From Methylophaga muralis (GTDB taxonomy: Bacteria > Pseudomonadota > Gammaproteobacteria > Nitrosococcales > Methylophagaceae): a stretch of DNA of 64,000 nucleotides. Location of the stretch: positions 1-64,000 of the forward strand of contig NZ_MCRI01000011.1 in the NCBI RefSeq assembly GCF_001720165.1, written 5' to 3'. Position 1 is the first letter of the stretch; the number at the start of each line of letters is the position of its first letter. The notes below the pieces were generated by a model that saw only the letters and a program-made list of their open reading frames with translations, was not told the origin of the DNA and searched no databases. Of the stretch, positions 46,189 through 54,815 are shown in pieces. The position numbers and the translations under genes were made by a program.

Positions 46189-46892
46189 CCGAGATAAAAC
46201 AACAAAATACATTTACCGTTGCTACTTATAATATTCACGCCTGTATTGGTACTGATGGTCACTTTGATCCTGCAAGAATTGCAGCTGTTATAAGAGAGAT
46301 TGATGCCGATATTATTGCTTTACAGGAAGTAGAGCATCATTGTGTAGATGATCTTGATTTATTGGAATATCTAGCCTACCAAACAGGCCATGAAGCCCTT
46401 GCTGGTCCTACGTTGTTTCGCGAAACTCGCCATTACGGCAATGCTTTACTCACTCGGCTGCCTTTAACATCCTTCAAACATATCGATTTAAGCGTCGATA
46501 AATGTGAGCCTCGTGGTGCAATTGAAGCGACATTTGATGTTGCCGGCTACGAACTACAGATTATCGCTACCCATTTAGGCCTGAAACCGGCAGAGCGACG
46601 CTGGCAGGTTAAGCAATTGCTGCAGCTGAAATCACAACAGGAAGCGCATATCACTTGTTTGTTAGGCGACGTGAATGAGTGGTTACTCTGGGGTAGGCCA
46701 TTGCGTTGGCTGCATCGGCATTTTAATGAACAACCGCATTTAGCAACTTTTCCAACCCGATGGCCTATCTTTGCATTAGATCGTATCTGGGTTTCACCAC
46801 AACGTTGTCAAGCCGAGCTGTTCGTCCATAAATCCAATCTGGCACAACAAGCTTCAGATCACCTGCCGTTGATTGCCAGAATTCGAATTTAA
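46185..46892 (+). CDS. Endonuclease/exonuclease/phosphatase (EEP) family protein, YbhP-like
   Basis: The 235-residue protein has EEP motifs. They are TVATYNIHACIGTDG (Asn and metal site at the N terminus), IIALQEVEHH (metal Glu), TRHYGNALLTRLPL, the catalytic ATHLGLKPAERRWQ, LLGDVNEWL and the terminal ASDHLPLIA. It starts at GTG 46185, overlapping the PLD-VTT gene, so it is translated from the same mRNA. In E. coli the EEP gene ybhP lies next to the cardiolipin synthase gene clsB, a parallel that points to a phospholipid phosphodiesterase or phosphatase rather than a DNA enzyme. It has no signal peptide. Confidence 0.86.
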   Translation: MTEIKQQNTFTVATYNIHACIGTDGHFDPARIAAVIREIDADIIALQEVEHHCVDDLDLLEYLAYQTGHEALAGPTLFRETRHYGNALLTRLPLTSFKHIDLSVDKCEPRGAIEATFDVAGYELQIIATHLGLKPAERRWQVKQLLQLKSQQEAHITCLLGDVNEWLLWGRPLRWLHRHFNEQPHLATFPTRWPIFALDRIWVSPQRCQAELFVHKSNLAQQASDHLPLIARIRI

Positions 46893-47013
46893 AATTTAAG
46901 TGAAATAACGCTTAATCAACCAAGTTTCTAAAACTGTCTCAAATAACCCTTATTGGGCATTGCTCTGTAACTCAATGTCGACTATCTTTGACATGATTAT
47001 TTCAGAGGCGTGT

Positions 47014-47739
47014 ATGACCTATTGTTTAGCCATTACCTTAGATGCCGGATTAGTACTGACATCCGATTCCCGAACCAATGCAGGAATCGATCAGGTGAGT
47101 ACTTATAGCAAAATGACACGTTTTGAAACCCATGCAGACCGTTGTTTAGTGTTATTAAGTGCTGGTAATCTGGCGACCACACAATTTGTGGTGGAACAGA
47201 TACATCGTGATATACATGAAAGTCAGGCGCGAAATCTCAATACCTTGAGTTATTTATCGGATACCGCTGACTATATTGGTGAAATTCTCAGCAGTCGTAT
47301 TCGTCGATACTCTGAAAATGAAGCGTCAGGTTTTGCCCCTGAAGCGACTTTGTTACTTGCTGGTCAAATTCAAGGCGGTCCACCACAGGCGTATATGATT
47401 TACCCACAAGGTAATCACATTACCAGCTCTAAAGAGACGCCCTACCTGCAGATTGGTGAAAGCAAATATGGCAAACCGGTTTTAGATCGTTTTATCCGGC
47501 CGGATACTTCTCTGCTTGATGCGGCAACCTGCTCATTGATTTCAATGGACTCCACCATGCAGAGTAATGTCAGCGTCGGTCCACCGATTGAAGTGCTGAT
47601 GTATAAAAAGGATAGCTACGATATAAGCACTCACTATCGCTTTGGAGTAGAGCATCCTTATCTGATTGAGTTAAGGAAGGCTTGGGGAGATAAACTACGT
47701 CAAGCCTTTACCGAGATGCCACGATTCAGCGAACAGTAA
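47014..47739 (+). CDS. Anbu, ancestral proteasome-like peptidase subunit
   Basis: The 241-residue protein begins MTYCLAITLDAGLVLTSDSRTNAGID, given here as MTYCLAITLDAGLV and SDSRTNAGID. The second-position Thr is the expected N-terminal nucleophile once Met is removed; D and K homologues of the proteasome fold follow, and GPPIEVLMY lies near the end. ATG 47014 is chosen because AGAGG lies 5 bases upstream and it places Thr at position 2; the longer in-frame start would bury it. Anbu proteins form open helical assemblies rather than closed rings. The genes for an ATP-grasp ligase and alpha-E protein that usually accompany Anbu lie just beyond, on the opposite strand. Confidence 0.9.
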   Translation: MTYCLAITLDAGLVLTSDSRTNAGIDQVSTYSKMTRFETHADRCLVLLSAGNLATTQFVVEQIHRDIHESQARNLNTLSYLSDTADYIGEILSSRIRRYSENEASGFAPEATLLLAGQIQGGPPQAYMIYPQGNHITSSKETPYLQIGESKYGKPVLDRFIRPDTSLLDAATCSLISMDSTMQSNVSVGPPIEVLMYKKDSYDISTHYRFGVEHPYLIELRKAWGDKLRQAFTEMPRFSEQ

Positions 47740-47761
47740 GAAAAATGTGGTTATTGATTAA

Positions 47762-48775
47762 CTATCTGTGCATCAAATCATGAATAAATTGCAGTTTCTT
47801 TTGTACTTTGGTTGACACCACAAATGGGTAGGCATCGGCATTACCTATACTTCTATTCAACGCATTTAACACCAGCACCAATTGCATCCATTCCGATAAC
47901 CACACATGAAATTCCCGATCAGTCTCGGGTTGTCTGATAACTTCAAACGCCACTGCCGTTTCAAGTGTTTCGTGCATCAATAGATAATGTGCCCAGGTTT
48001 CGGCCCAGTCCTCAAGAGCATGTGCACTGGCGTAGGCTGAAATATATTCCTGCTGAAAATCTTCGGGAGGGCCAGCCTCGTAATAAGCAGCTAAAGCCTT
48101 AGGATAATCAACGGTATCATCACCAAATAATGCTTTAAAATCGTTATAAATCGACTGATCTTTAATCAATTTATCCCAATAAAAATGGCCAATTTCATGA
48201 CGGAAATGACCTAATAACGTTCGATAAGGTTCATTCATCGCCTCACGCGTAGCTTCGCGATAACTATTGTCAGCTTCAGAGGCATTTAATGTGATGACCC
48301 CGGCAGCGTGGCCGCTTAAAACCTGCTCGTGACCATCAATCGGATTGCTAATCTGATCTTCGAGGAAATGAAATTGCAACCGCTGGATATCATCAGCTGG
48401 CCAGTTATCAATCGGTAAGCCAAGTCTGAGCAAACCATAAAGCATCCTGCGTTTTGCCGACTCTAATACTGCCCAGCGTTTGACGTTATAAGGATAGACC
48501 TGATTAGGAATCACACGCGTCAATCGGCACGACAGGCATTGAGTAAAATGATCATCAGTAGACAATAACCAGTTGCACTGCATTTGATGCTGATGATGCA
48601 CGCAGCGTTTATAGCGTTTTTCCGGATTTTTTACCGAACGAAACTGGCCTTTGTAAGGCTCGATACTGATGAGCTTTTGCTGCTCAGGATCAAAACCTAA
48701 AATACTGTTACAGCTGTTGCAGTAAGTATTATCAAAAAATATTTCTTGCCCGCAATGGCAATAAAAACGTCTCAT
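47762..48775 (-). CDS. Putative zinc-binding metallopeptidase with N-terminal zinc ribbon
   Basis: The 337-residue protein starts with a four-cysteine zinc-ribbon (CHCGQEIFFDNTYCNSC, residues 7-23) and has a second cysteine pair (TQCLSCRLT). A gluzincin-like core follows with HFRHEIGHFYWDKL (HExxH at about residue 192) and a downstream ALEDWAETWAHYLLMHE, whose Glu could be the third metal ligand. It corresponds to a family of predicted zinc peptidases encoded with alpha-E/ATP-grasp genes. Its start overlaps the stop of the alpha-E gene by 4 bases, so it is translationally coupled and the last member of this operon. The substrate is unknown. Confidence 0.85.
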   Translation of the reverse strand: MRRFYCHCGQEIFFDNTYCNSCNSILGFDPEQQKLISIEPYKGQFRSVKNPEKRYKRCVHHQHQMQCNWLLSTDDHFTQCLSCRLTRVIPNQVYPYNVKRWAVLESAKRRMLYGLLRLGLPIDNWPADDIQRLQFHFLEDQISNPIDGHEQVLSGHAAGVITLNASEADNSYREATREAMNEPYRTLLGHFRHEIGHFYWDKLIKDQSIYNDFKALFGDDTVDYPKALAAYYEAGPPEDFQQEYISAYASAHALEDWAETWAHYLLMHETLETAVAFEVIRQPETDREFHVWLSEWMQLVLVLNALNRSIGNADAYPFVVSTKVQKKLQFIHDLMHR

Positions 48776-49713
48776 GCAACAGATCTATCTGGATGAAACC
48801 ATTGCTGACTGATTTGACTGCTCAAATTGGCGAGTTTTGCCTGTAAATCATCCATACGGGTATGGATCATCTCGGCAGGCAGCTCATTCAGTCTTTCAGT
48901 AAATATTTCGGACATGATTATTTGATGATGTTCCAATGTTGTGGTGGACTGCGGCAAAGGCCATATATAGCGTCCAATCGCTTTCAACGAGAAGAATAAT
49001 GACCGTGGAAATGCTTCATCGCGAATTAAGAAGGTTAACACGCCATCAGCATTCATGGATGAGCTATGCGTTTGAGTGTACATCTGCTGGGCACTTAATG
49101 CGCGTAATAAGTGTGTCCACAAAATGCCCTCGGCCGCCCGCAAGGATTCGCTTCGATTTTCAGCCATCAGTAATGAGGTCATCTCCAGAATCCGGCTGGT
49201 CATATCCGCACGTTCCAGATGCTTAGCTGTTTGCATGAAATGATAGGCGTGGTTTCGGCTCATATGGTTAGCCAATATGCCCCAGACCGTTTGGCAGCGT
49301 TCCATAATAGTTAATAACAATTGCTGACGACGGCGCCGATTACTGATCGCGGCCATTTCATTTTTAACCAGTAGATATAGTTCGTTGACCTGTTCCCAGG
49401 TTTCTTCCGGCAGGATATCCAATGAAGTCCGGGCATTTTCTCTAACAGCCGATAGAGAATTAAGCAGAGAAATTGGATTGTTAGGTTCTGCCAGCAAAAA
49501 TTGCATCACATTATTTTCATTAATCTGATCAAAGTTAGCGTGATAGAACATATCAGCATCAAAAATGGTGACCAGCGTAAACCAGTCAATTTCAACATCC
49601 CGAGGTAAGTCCATCAATAGACCGGTGTGAACATTGATTAATCGAGCAGTATTTTCCACCCGTTCCAAATACCTGGCCAGCCAGTAAACCCGTTCTGCAA
49701 CTCGCGATAACAT
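48772..49713 (-). CDS. Alpha-E domain protein
   Basis: The 313-residue, mostly helical protein begins MLSRVAERVYWLARYLERVENTAR, read as MLSRVAERVYWLARYLERVE, the signature of the alpha-E family. The family also has FNH-type repeated helical motifs such as MERCQTVWGILANHMSRNHAY and KHLERADMTSRILEM later in the chain. The function is unproven; alpha-E proteins always travel with circularly permuted ATP-grasp enzymes and often with Anbu or a transglutaminase-like protease. The ATG overlaps by one base with the stop of the upstream ATP-grasp gene. Confidence 0.9.
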   Translation of the reverse strand: MLSRVAERVYWLARYLERVENTARLINVHTGLLMDLPRDVEIDWFTLVTIFDADMFYHANFDQINENNVMQFLLAEPNNPISLLNSLSAVRENARTSLDILPEETWEQVNELYLLVKNEMAAISNRRRRQQLLLTIMERCQTVWGILANHMSRNHAYHFMQTAKHLERADMTSRILEMTSLLMAENRSESLRAAEGILWTHLLRALSAQQMYTQTHSSSMNADGVLTFLIRDEAFPRSLFFSLKAIGRYIWPLPQSTTTLEHHQIIMSEIFTERLNELPAEMIHTRMDDLQAKLANLSSQISQQWFHPDRSVA

Positions 49714-51179
49714 TAGCTCAGCCCCCCAAAGTATGAATCATCGACTATCCAGGTATCTTTACTACCACCACCTTGCGAAGAATTAACAACCAGCGAACCT
49801 TTAACCAAAGCAACCCGTGTCAAACCACCTGGCGTGACATAGTTGTCTTTACCAGACAGGATAAATGGCCGTAAATCGACATGACGGGGTGCAATGTGAT
49901 CGCCGCAACTGGTGGGGGATACCGATAATTTGAGGGTAGGTTGAGCAATATAGTTGTTGGGATCAGCTATTAATAACTGGCGAAACTCCTCAATTTTTTC
50001 CTCGCTTGAATGCGGCCCCACCAACATGCCATATCCACCGGACTCATTAGCCGGTTTGACGACAAGTTCCGGTAAATGGTCGAGAACGTGCTGCAATTGG
50101 TCGGGATCTCGACACATCCAGGTGGGGACGTTTGGTAACAGAGGTTCTTCATTAAGGTAATAACGGATCATCGCTGGAACATAGGCATAGATGACTTTAT
50201 CGTCGGCAACACCGCAGCCGGGTGCATTGGCGATGGCGACTTTACCGTCACGCCAGGCTTGCATAATTCCGGGTATGCCCAGGGTGGAATCTTCACGAAA
50301 TACCAGAGGATCAATAAAATCATCATCAATACGTCGATAAATGACATCGACCCGTTCCAGCCCATGAATGGTCTTCATATACACATAACCATCATTGGCA
50401 ACAGTCAGATCGGCGCCTTCCAGCAAGGTTAACCCAGCTTGTTGGGCTAATGCGGCATGCTCAAAATAGGCTGAGTTATAAATGCCTGGTGTCAGCAATA
50501 CCATATTGGGTTGTGCAATATCCGGTGCCAGTGAGGCCAGCATGGCAGAAAGGTGAGAAGGGTAATCATTGACCGGACTGATATGCAGCAATTTGAATAA
50601 TTCCGGTAACACACGCTTGGTAGTTTTGCGGTTTTCCAGCATATAGGCCACGCCGGAAGGCACCCGTAAATTGTCTTCCAACACGTACATGGTGCCGTTG
50701 TCATCACGTACTAAATCCGAACCACAAATATGTGCCCAAACCCCATGCGCCGGTTGCATGCCTTTACATTGAGGGCGGTAACCTTTGGATTGCAGCACGA
50801 CTTCTTCAGGAATCAGTCCATCACGAATGAAGTTACCTTCATTGTAAATGTCATTGATGAACATATTTAAAGCACGGATCCGTTGCACCAGCCCCTTTTC
50901 GGTGCAGTCCCATTCACGTTTGGGAATGATGCGGGGAATGATATCGAAGGGCCAGGCACGATCTATATTGCCTGCATCGCTGTACACCGTGAAGGTGATA
51001 CCACGTTCCAGTATTTCGAGTTCAGAGTCGACAATGCGCTGTTCGAATGCCTCTTTACGCATGGATTTCAGATAATCCAGCAACTTGTAACTGAAGTGTC
51101 TGGGCTGATGCTGATCGTACATCAGCTCATCATAGAACTCACCGGGATCATAATCACGCCACAGCTGCATCATGCTCAT
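49713..51179 (-). CDS. Circularly permuted ATP-grasp type 2 protein (predicted peptide/amide ligase)
   Basis: The 488-residue protein has the features of the circularly permuted ATP-grasp family. It starts YDPGEFYDELMYDQHQPRHF, followed by RIIPKREWDCTEKGLVQRI and VFREDSTLGIPGIMQAWR in parts. The ATP-binding ELVVKPANESGGYGMLVGP and the terminal LPVIL-like RPFILSGKDNYVTPGGLTRVALV also fit. Such enzymes are predicted to form amide or peptide bonds using ATP. It is the first gene of a three-gene coupled operon (ATP-grasp, alpha-E, zinc peptidase) converging on Anbu. Confidence 0.92.
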   Translation of the reverse strand: MSMMQLWRDYDPGEFYDELMYDQHQPRHFSYKLLDYLKSMRKEAFEQRIVDSELEILERGITFTVYSDAGNIDRAWPFDIIPRIIPKREWDCTEKGLVQRIRALNMFINDIYNEGNFIRDGLIPEEVVLQSKGYRPQCKGMQPAHGVWAHICGSDLVRDDNGTMYVLEDNLRVPSGVAYMLENRKTTKRVLPELFKLLHISPVNDYPSHLSAMLASLAPDIAQPNMVLLTPGIYNSAYFEHAALAQQAGLTLLEGADLTVANDGYVYMKTIHGLERVDVIYRRIDDDFIDPLVFREDSTLGIPGIMQAWRDGKVAIANAPGCGVADDKVIYAYVPAMIRYYLNEEPLLPNVPTWMCRDPDQLQHVLDHLPELVVKPANESGGYGMLVGPHSSEEKIEEFRQLLIADPNNYIAQPTLKLSVSPTSCGDHIAPRHVDLRPFILSGKDNYVTPGGLTRVALVKGSLVVNSSQGGGSKDTWIVDDSYFGGLS

Positions 51180-51287
51180 TTCCCCTTCTTCGGATAGTAA
51201 TAAACGTGGGACTGCAATAGTTATGCCCTAATTCCAAACAGCTTCGTATTCCAGTCCTCACATCAATATTTAACGAGCACTACAACC

Positions 51288-51782
51288 TTATTGCTGTAAA
51301 AGGACAGCCCACCCTTTTTTCTGCATACAGCCTAATAAGCCTCGGGTAACTAGACTCATATTGGCCTCGGGTGAATGCTCCTCCCCTAATTCAGCGCTAC
51401 AGGCGTTACTGTCATTCATTAATTTTTCTGGACCAGCGCCAGCCCGCCACCAGGAATTAACCTGTAATTTTTCCATGGGATCGACGGGTTGGTCTGTTGT
51501 TTCTTCCATAACATCACCGGCCACAGCAATGGTTTTACTCTCGCCACGGCTCAGAGGGAGAAATGGCTTATCTGGACCAACGACCAGCCAGCCTTGTTGC
51601 TGAAGACATTCATCAATCTCTTTTTCAGAGCTCGCCACGGTTTCACAACGTTGTTTTTCACTCTGAAAATCTTTCGCTGTCGCACCGCGTTTATAGCTGA
51701 ATTCACCGCCACAACCTGACAGTAGTAAAACGCTGCTCATTAAGCAGAATGCGCCAATAGTGTGAATGGATTGGTGTTTCAT
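51288..51782 (-). CDS. Predicted lipoprotein of unknown function
   Basis: The 164-residue product has a signal peptide and lipobox LSGC (Cys about residue 24), followed by GGEFSYKRGATAKDFQSEK. The mature part has two similar Cys-containing helical modules: EKQRCETVASSEKEIDECLQ, ending QQGWLVV, and NACSAELGEEHSPEANMSLV, ending MQKKGWAVL. The repeat C-x(n)-C-(L/M)-Q-x-K/Q-GW suggests two disulfide-linked copies of a small helical unit that is common in proteobacterial lipoproteins. It lies alone, on the minus strand, between the ATP-grasp gene and the fmd locus. Confidence 0.65.
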   Translation of the reverse strand: MKHQSIHTIGAFCLMSSVLLLSGCGGEFSYKRGATAKDFQSEKQRCETVASSEKEIDECLQQQGWLVVGPDKPFLPLSRGESKTIAVAGDVMEETTDQPVDPMEKLQVNSWWRAGAGPEKLMNDSNACSAELGEEHSPEANMSLVTRGLLGCMQKKGWAVLLQQ

Positions 51783-51982
51783 TTTTCCTCCTTAACGATC
51801 TGTTGTTTGAACACTTGCTCAAAGAGTAACTGAAACCCTACGTAACCCATGTACGCAATTTGACGTATTTAAGCAGCAGACCCAGCTGACTAGTATTGCT
51901 CTCGAACTTAATGGTTGATGAGCACCGGGGCGAATTCAACAACGACGCTTTTTATTCTGGTGAGATTTTCGGGAGAAGAAAA

Positions 51983-53110
51983 ATGAAAAAACTGAACAAA
52001 GTTGCATATCTGGTCGCCTTGGCCACAACCGCTACATTAGCTCCAATAGCCACTACTCATGCTGCAGGCACCATCACCTTTGGTGAAGATCAGTACATAA
52101 GTCTTGGTTTTGGTATGCGTGGCAGTTATAGCCGTGTGGAAGACGGTGCCGGTAACGGTTCGTCATACTCAAATGATTTTAATCTCGACAGTGCTCGTAT
52201 CTACTTGTCAGGCTCTTTGAACAAATACATCAAAGGGATGTTGAACACCGAAAAAAGTATTGCCGGTCAGGGATTCCAGGTAATTGATGCTGCAGGTATT
52301 TTTGAAATAACACCAGATTTCAGTTTATGGGCTGGTCGCTTTTTATCTCCAAGCGATCGCGCCAATATGGCTGGTCCATATTATTCATTAGGCGGTGGTT
52401 ATTGGGCTGGTATTGCCTCTCGTTATGGTTTTAACGGTGGTTACATTGGTCGTGATGACGGTTTGGCGGTTGTTGCCACAGCATTTGACCAACGTCTTGC
52501 ATATTCTTTTGGTGCCTTTGAAGGTAATACCACTTTCCAAATTGCCCCTGTAGCCGATTTGGTGGAAAGCTCACGTGGTTCAGATGGTTTGATGTATGCC
52601 GGTCGTTTGCAATACAGCTTCTGGGACAAAGAACCAGGCTATTACGGTACAGGTAACTACCTTGGTGCCAAAGACATTTTGACCGTTGGTATTGCTGGCA
52701 GAACTCAAAACAATGGTGCTGTTTCTGCAACCGATCAGGGCAAATACAGCTCGTACAGCATTGATTTTCTGATGGAAAAACAAAATGTTGGCCCAGGTGC
52801 CCTGTCAATTGAAGCCGCTTATTACGATTACGATACCGATGGCGTGTTCACAAGCGAAGAAGGCGATGCTTACTCCGCCGGTCTGGGCTACATCTTCAAT
52901 GAAAAAGTTGGCATTGGCCAAATCCAACCGTTTGTTAGGTATCAGCGTTTTGATGCAGACAACAACGTCGATCTGAGACAAACCGATTTGGGCGTGGCGT
53001 ACATCATCGATGGTTATAACGCTCAAGTTTCCGCGGTGTTTTCACAGCTTGAAGAAACAAACGAATCCGATACCAATAGCTTTTTGCTCACCATGCAGTT
53101 GCAGTTCTGA
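51983..53110 (+). CDS. fmdC: Outer-membrane porin for short-chain amides and urea (FmdC-like)
   Basis: The 375-residue protein has a signal peptide (cleavage after THAAG) and a beta-barrel sequence of alternating residues with aromatic girdle positions, ending in a C-terminal phenylalanine (LLTMQLQF) as bacterial porins require. ATG 51983 is used because GGGAGAAG precedes it; the longer frame from 51896 would bury the signal peptide. In Methylophilus methylotrophus the porin gene fmdC heads the formamidase/amide transport cluster, the same position as here. Diffusion of amides and urea into the periplasm is inferred from that arrangement. Confidence 0.82.
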   Translation: MKKLNKVAYLVALATTATLAPIATTHAAGTITFGEDQYISLGFGMRGSYSRVEDGAGNGSSYSNDFNLDSARIYLSGSLNKYIKGMLNTEKSIAGQGFQVIDAAGIFEITPDFSLWAGRFLSPSDRANMAGPYYSLGGGYWAGIASRYGFNGGYIGRDDGLAVVATAFDQRLAYSFGAFEGNTTFQIAPVADLVESSRGSDGLMYAGRLQYSFWDKEPGYYGTGNYLGAKDILTVGIAGRTQNNGAVSATDQGKYSSYSIDFLMEKQNVGPGALSIEAAYYDYDTDGVFTSEEGDAYSAGLGYIFNEKVGIGQIQPFVRYQRFDADNNVDLRQTDLGVAYIIDGYNAQVSAVFSQLEETNESDTNSFLLTMQLQF

Positions 53111-53151
53111 GCTGCCGTTTAATAGCTAAATTTCCAAAGTAGGAGAAACTC

Positions 53152-54375
53152 ATGAAAACGTTGGTAAAGCTAGACTTAGATAAAAAACCCTGGGAACAGG
53201 ACGGACAAATCCATAATCGCTGGCATCCTGATATTCCGATGATTGCCATGGTCAAACCGGGCGATGAATTCCGTGTGGAATGTATGGATTGGACCGGTGG
53301 CCAGATCGGTAACAACGACAGCGCCAATGACATTCGTGATGTGGACTTGTTACAAGTCCACTATCTCAGCGGACCGATTGGTGTTGAAGGTGCCGAACCG
53401 GGCGATTTGATGGTGGTAGACATTTTAGATGTCGGCACCTTTGAAGATTCGCAATGGGGTTTCAACGCCTTTTTCTCTAGAGAGAACGGCGGTGGCTTTT
53501 TAACCGATCACTTCCCTGAAGCTCGTAAATCCATTTGGGATTTCCACGGTATTTACACCACTTCACGTCATGTGCCGAACGTTAAATTCGCCGGCATTAT
53601 GCATCCTGGTTTGATTGGCTGTCTGCCATCACGAGAAATGCTGGAAGAGTGGAACAAACGTGAAGCGGAATTGATTGCAACTGAGCCGGATCGTGTTCCG
53701 CCTTTAGCGTTGCCACCTAATGAACAAGCTGCAGTAATGGGCCGTTTAAAAGGTGATGAAGCAGCCAAAGCAGCAAAAGAAGGTGCTCGCACCGTACCGC
53801 CTCGTGAACATGGTGGTAACTGCGATATCAAGGATTTGACCAAAGGTTCGAAAATCTACTTCCCGGTCTATGTGAAAGATGGTGGCTTATCAATGGGCGA
53901 CCTTCACTTTTCTCAAGGTGATGGCGAAATCACTTTCTGTGGTGCTATCGAAATGGCCGGCTATCTCGATATCAAAGTCAGCCTGATTAAAGATGGCGTG
54001 AAGAAATACGGCATCAAAAATCCACTGTTCAAGAACAGTCCTTTAACACCGACTTACAGTGATTTCTTGATGTTTGAAGGTATTTCGGTTGATGAACAGG
54101 GCAAACAGCATTACCTGGATGTACATGTTGCTTATCGTCAAGCGTGTCTCAATGCCATCGAGTATCTGAAGAAATTCGGATACACAGGTGAGCAAGCACT
54201 ATCCATTTTAGGTACCGCTCCAGTTCAAGGTCATATTAGCGGCGTGGTAGATATTCCGAATGCCTGTGCCACATTGTGGATCCCGACTGAAATCTTTGAT
54301 TTCAACATTAACCCGACGGCAGATGGCCCATCGCAATTTGTCACTCAGGGCTTTGACTTAAGTTCTACATCTTAA
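53152..54375 (+). CDS. fmdA: Formamidase
   Basis: The 407-residue protein matches the FmdA/AmdA formamidase-acetamidase family. It begins MKTLVKLDLDKKPWEQ, then HNRWHPDIPMIAMVKPGDEF and CMDWTGGQIGNNDSANDIRD. The acidic/histidine core includes PPREHGGNCDIKDL and GDLHFSQGDGEITFCGAIEM. These acidic metal-site residues (D in GGNCDIKD and E in GDGEITFCGAIE) are conserved. It hydrolyses formamide to formate and ammonia, so it supplies both nitrogen and, in a methylotroph, C1 units for oxidation. AGGAG precedes the ATG. It lies between the porin gene and fmdB. Confidence 0.94.
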   Translation: MKTLVKLDLDKKPWEQDGQIHNRWHPDIPMIAMVKPGDEFRVECMDWTGGQIGNNDSANDIRDVDLLQVHYLSGPIGVEGAEPGDLMVVDILDVGTFEDSQWGFNAFFSRENGGGFLTDHFPEARKSIWDFHGIYTTSRHVPNVKFAGIMHPGLIGCLPSREMLEEWNKREAELIATEPDRVPPLALPPNEQAAVMGRLKGDEAAKAAKEGARTVPPREHGGNCDIKDLTKGSKIYFPVYVKDGGLSMGDLHFSQGDGEITFCGAIEMAGYLDIKVSLIKDGVKKYGIKNPLFKNSPLTPTYSDFLMFEGISVDEQGKQHYLDVHVAYRQACLNAIEYLKKFGYTGEQALSILGTAPVQGHISGVVDIPNACATLWIPTEIFDFNINPTADGPSQFVTQGFDLSSTS

Positions 54376-54391
54376 GACGGGACATTACGTT

Positions 54392-54748
54392 ATGCCGATA
54401 TATGACTACCGATGTGAACACTGTGGCGACTTCAGCGCGCTTCGCAAAATGAGCGAAGCCGGTGAATCCGTCGAATGTGTTGAATGTGGCGAGATGGCGG
54501 TGCGGATTATTACTGCACCCTATCTCGCGCTGATGGACCGTAACACTCGAGTGGCTAAAGAGCGCAATGAAAAATCGGCCCATGAACCCAAACAAGTGCG
54601 ACGTTCCAGCTGTGGTTGCTCAGGAACCCACACTTGCAAAACGGATTCAGCCGACAAATCCAAAGCGGCAGCACAAGCCAAAAGTAACCCTAATGGCTTG
54701 ATGATGCAGACAAAGAAAACCGCAAGACCCTGGATGCTCGGTCATTGA
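54392..54748 (+). CDS. fmdB: FmdB-family zinc-ribbon protein
   Basis: The 118-residue product starts MPIYDYRCEHCGDFSAL with CxxC zinc-ribbon knuckles at residues 8-11 and at CVECGEM (about 29-32), the standard FmdB/putative regulatory zinc ribbon. The longer basic tail carries another Cys-rich cluster (SCGCSGTHTC). FmdB was proposed as a regulator of the formamidase operon in Methylophilus. The ATG lies 17 bases after fmdA. The role is inferred from the family and position. Confidence 0.88.
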   Translation: MPIYDYRCEHCGDFSALRKMSEAGESVECVECGEMAVRIITAPYLALMDRNTRVAKERNEKSAHEPKQVRRSSCGCSGTHTCKTDSADKSKAAAQAKSNPNGLMMQTKKTARPWMLGH

Positions 54749-54815
54749 GCCCCCAAAAAAACAAAACCGTTCGGAACAATGCTGTTCACTCTAATTTGTT
54801 AACAGGAGATACACG

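Noticed and set aside
51842-51982. A sigma-54 promoter before fmdC
   Set aside because: TATTGCT offers a -12-like element, but no GG lies ten bases upstream of its GC, so the -24 element is missing.
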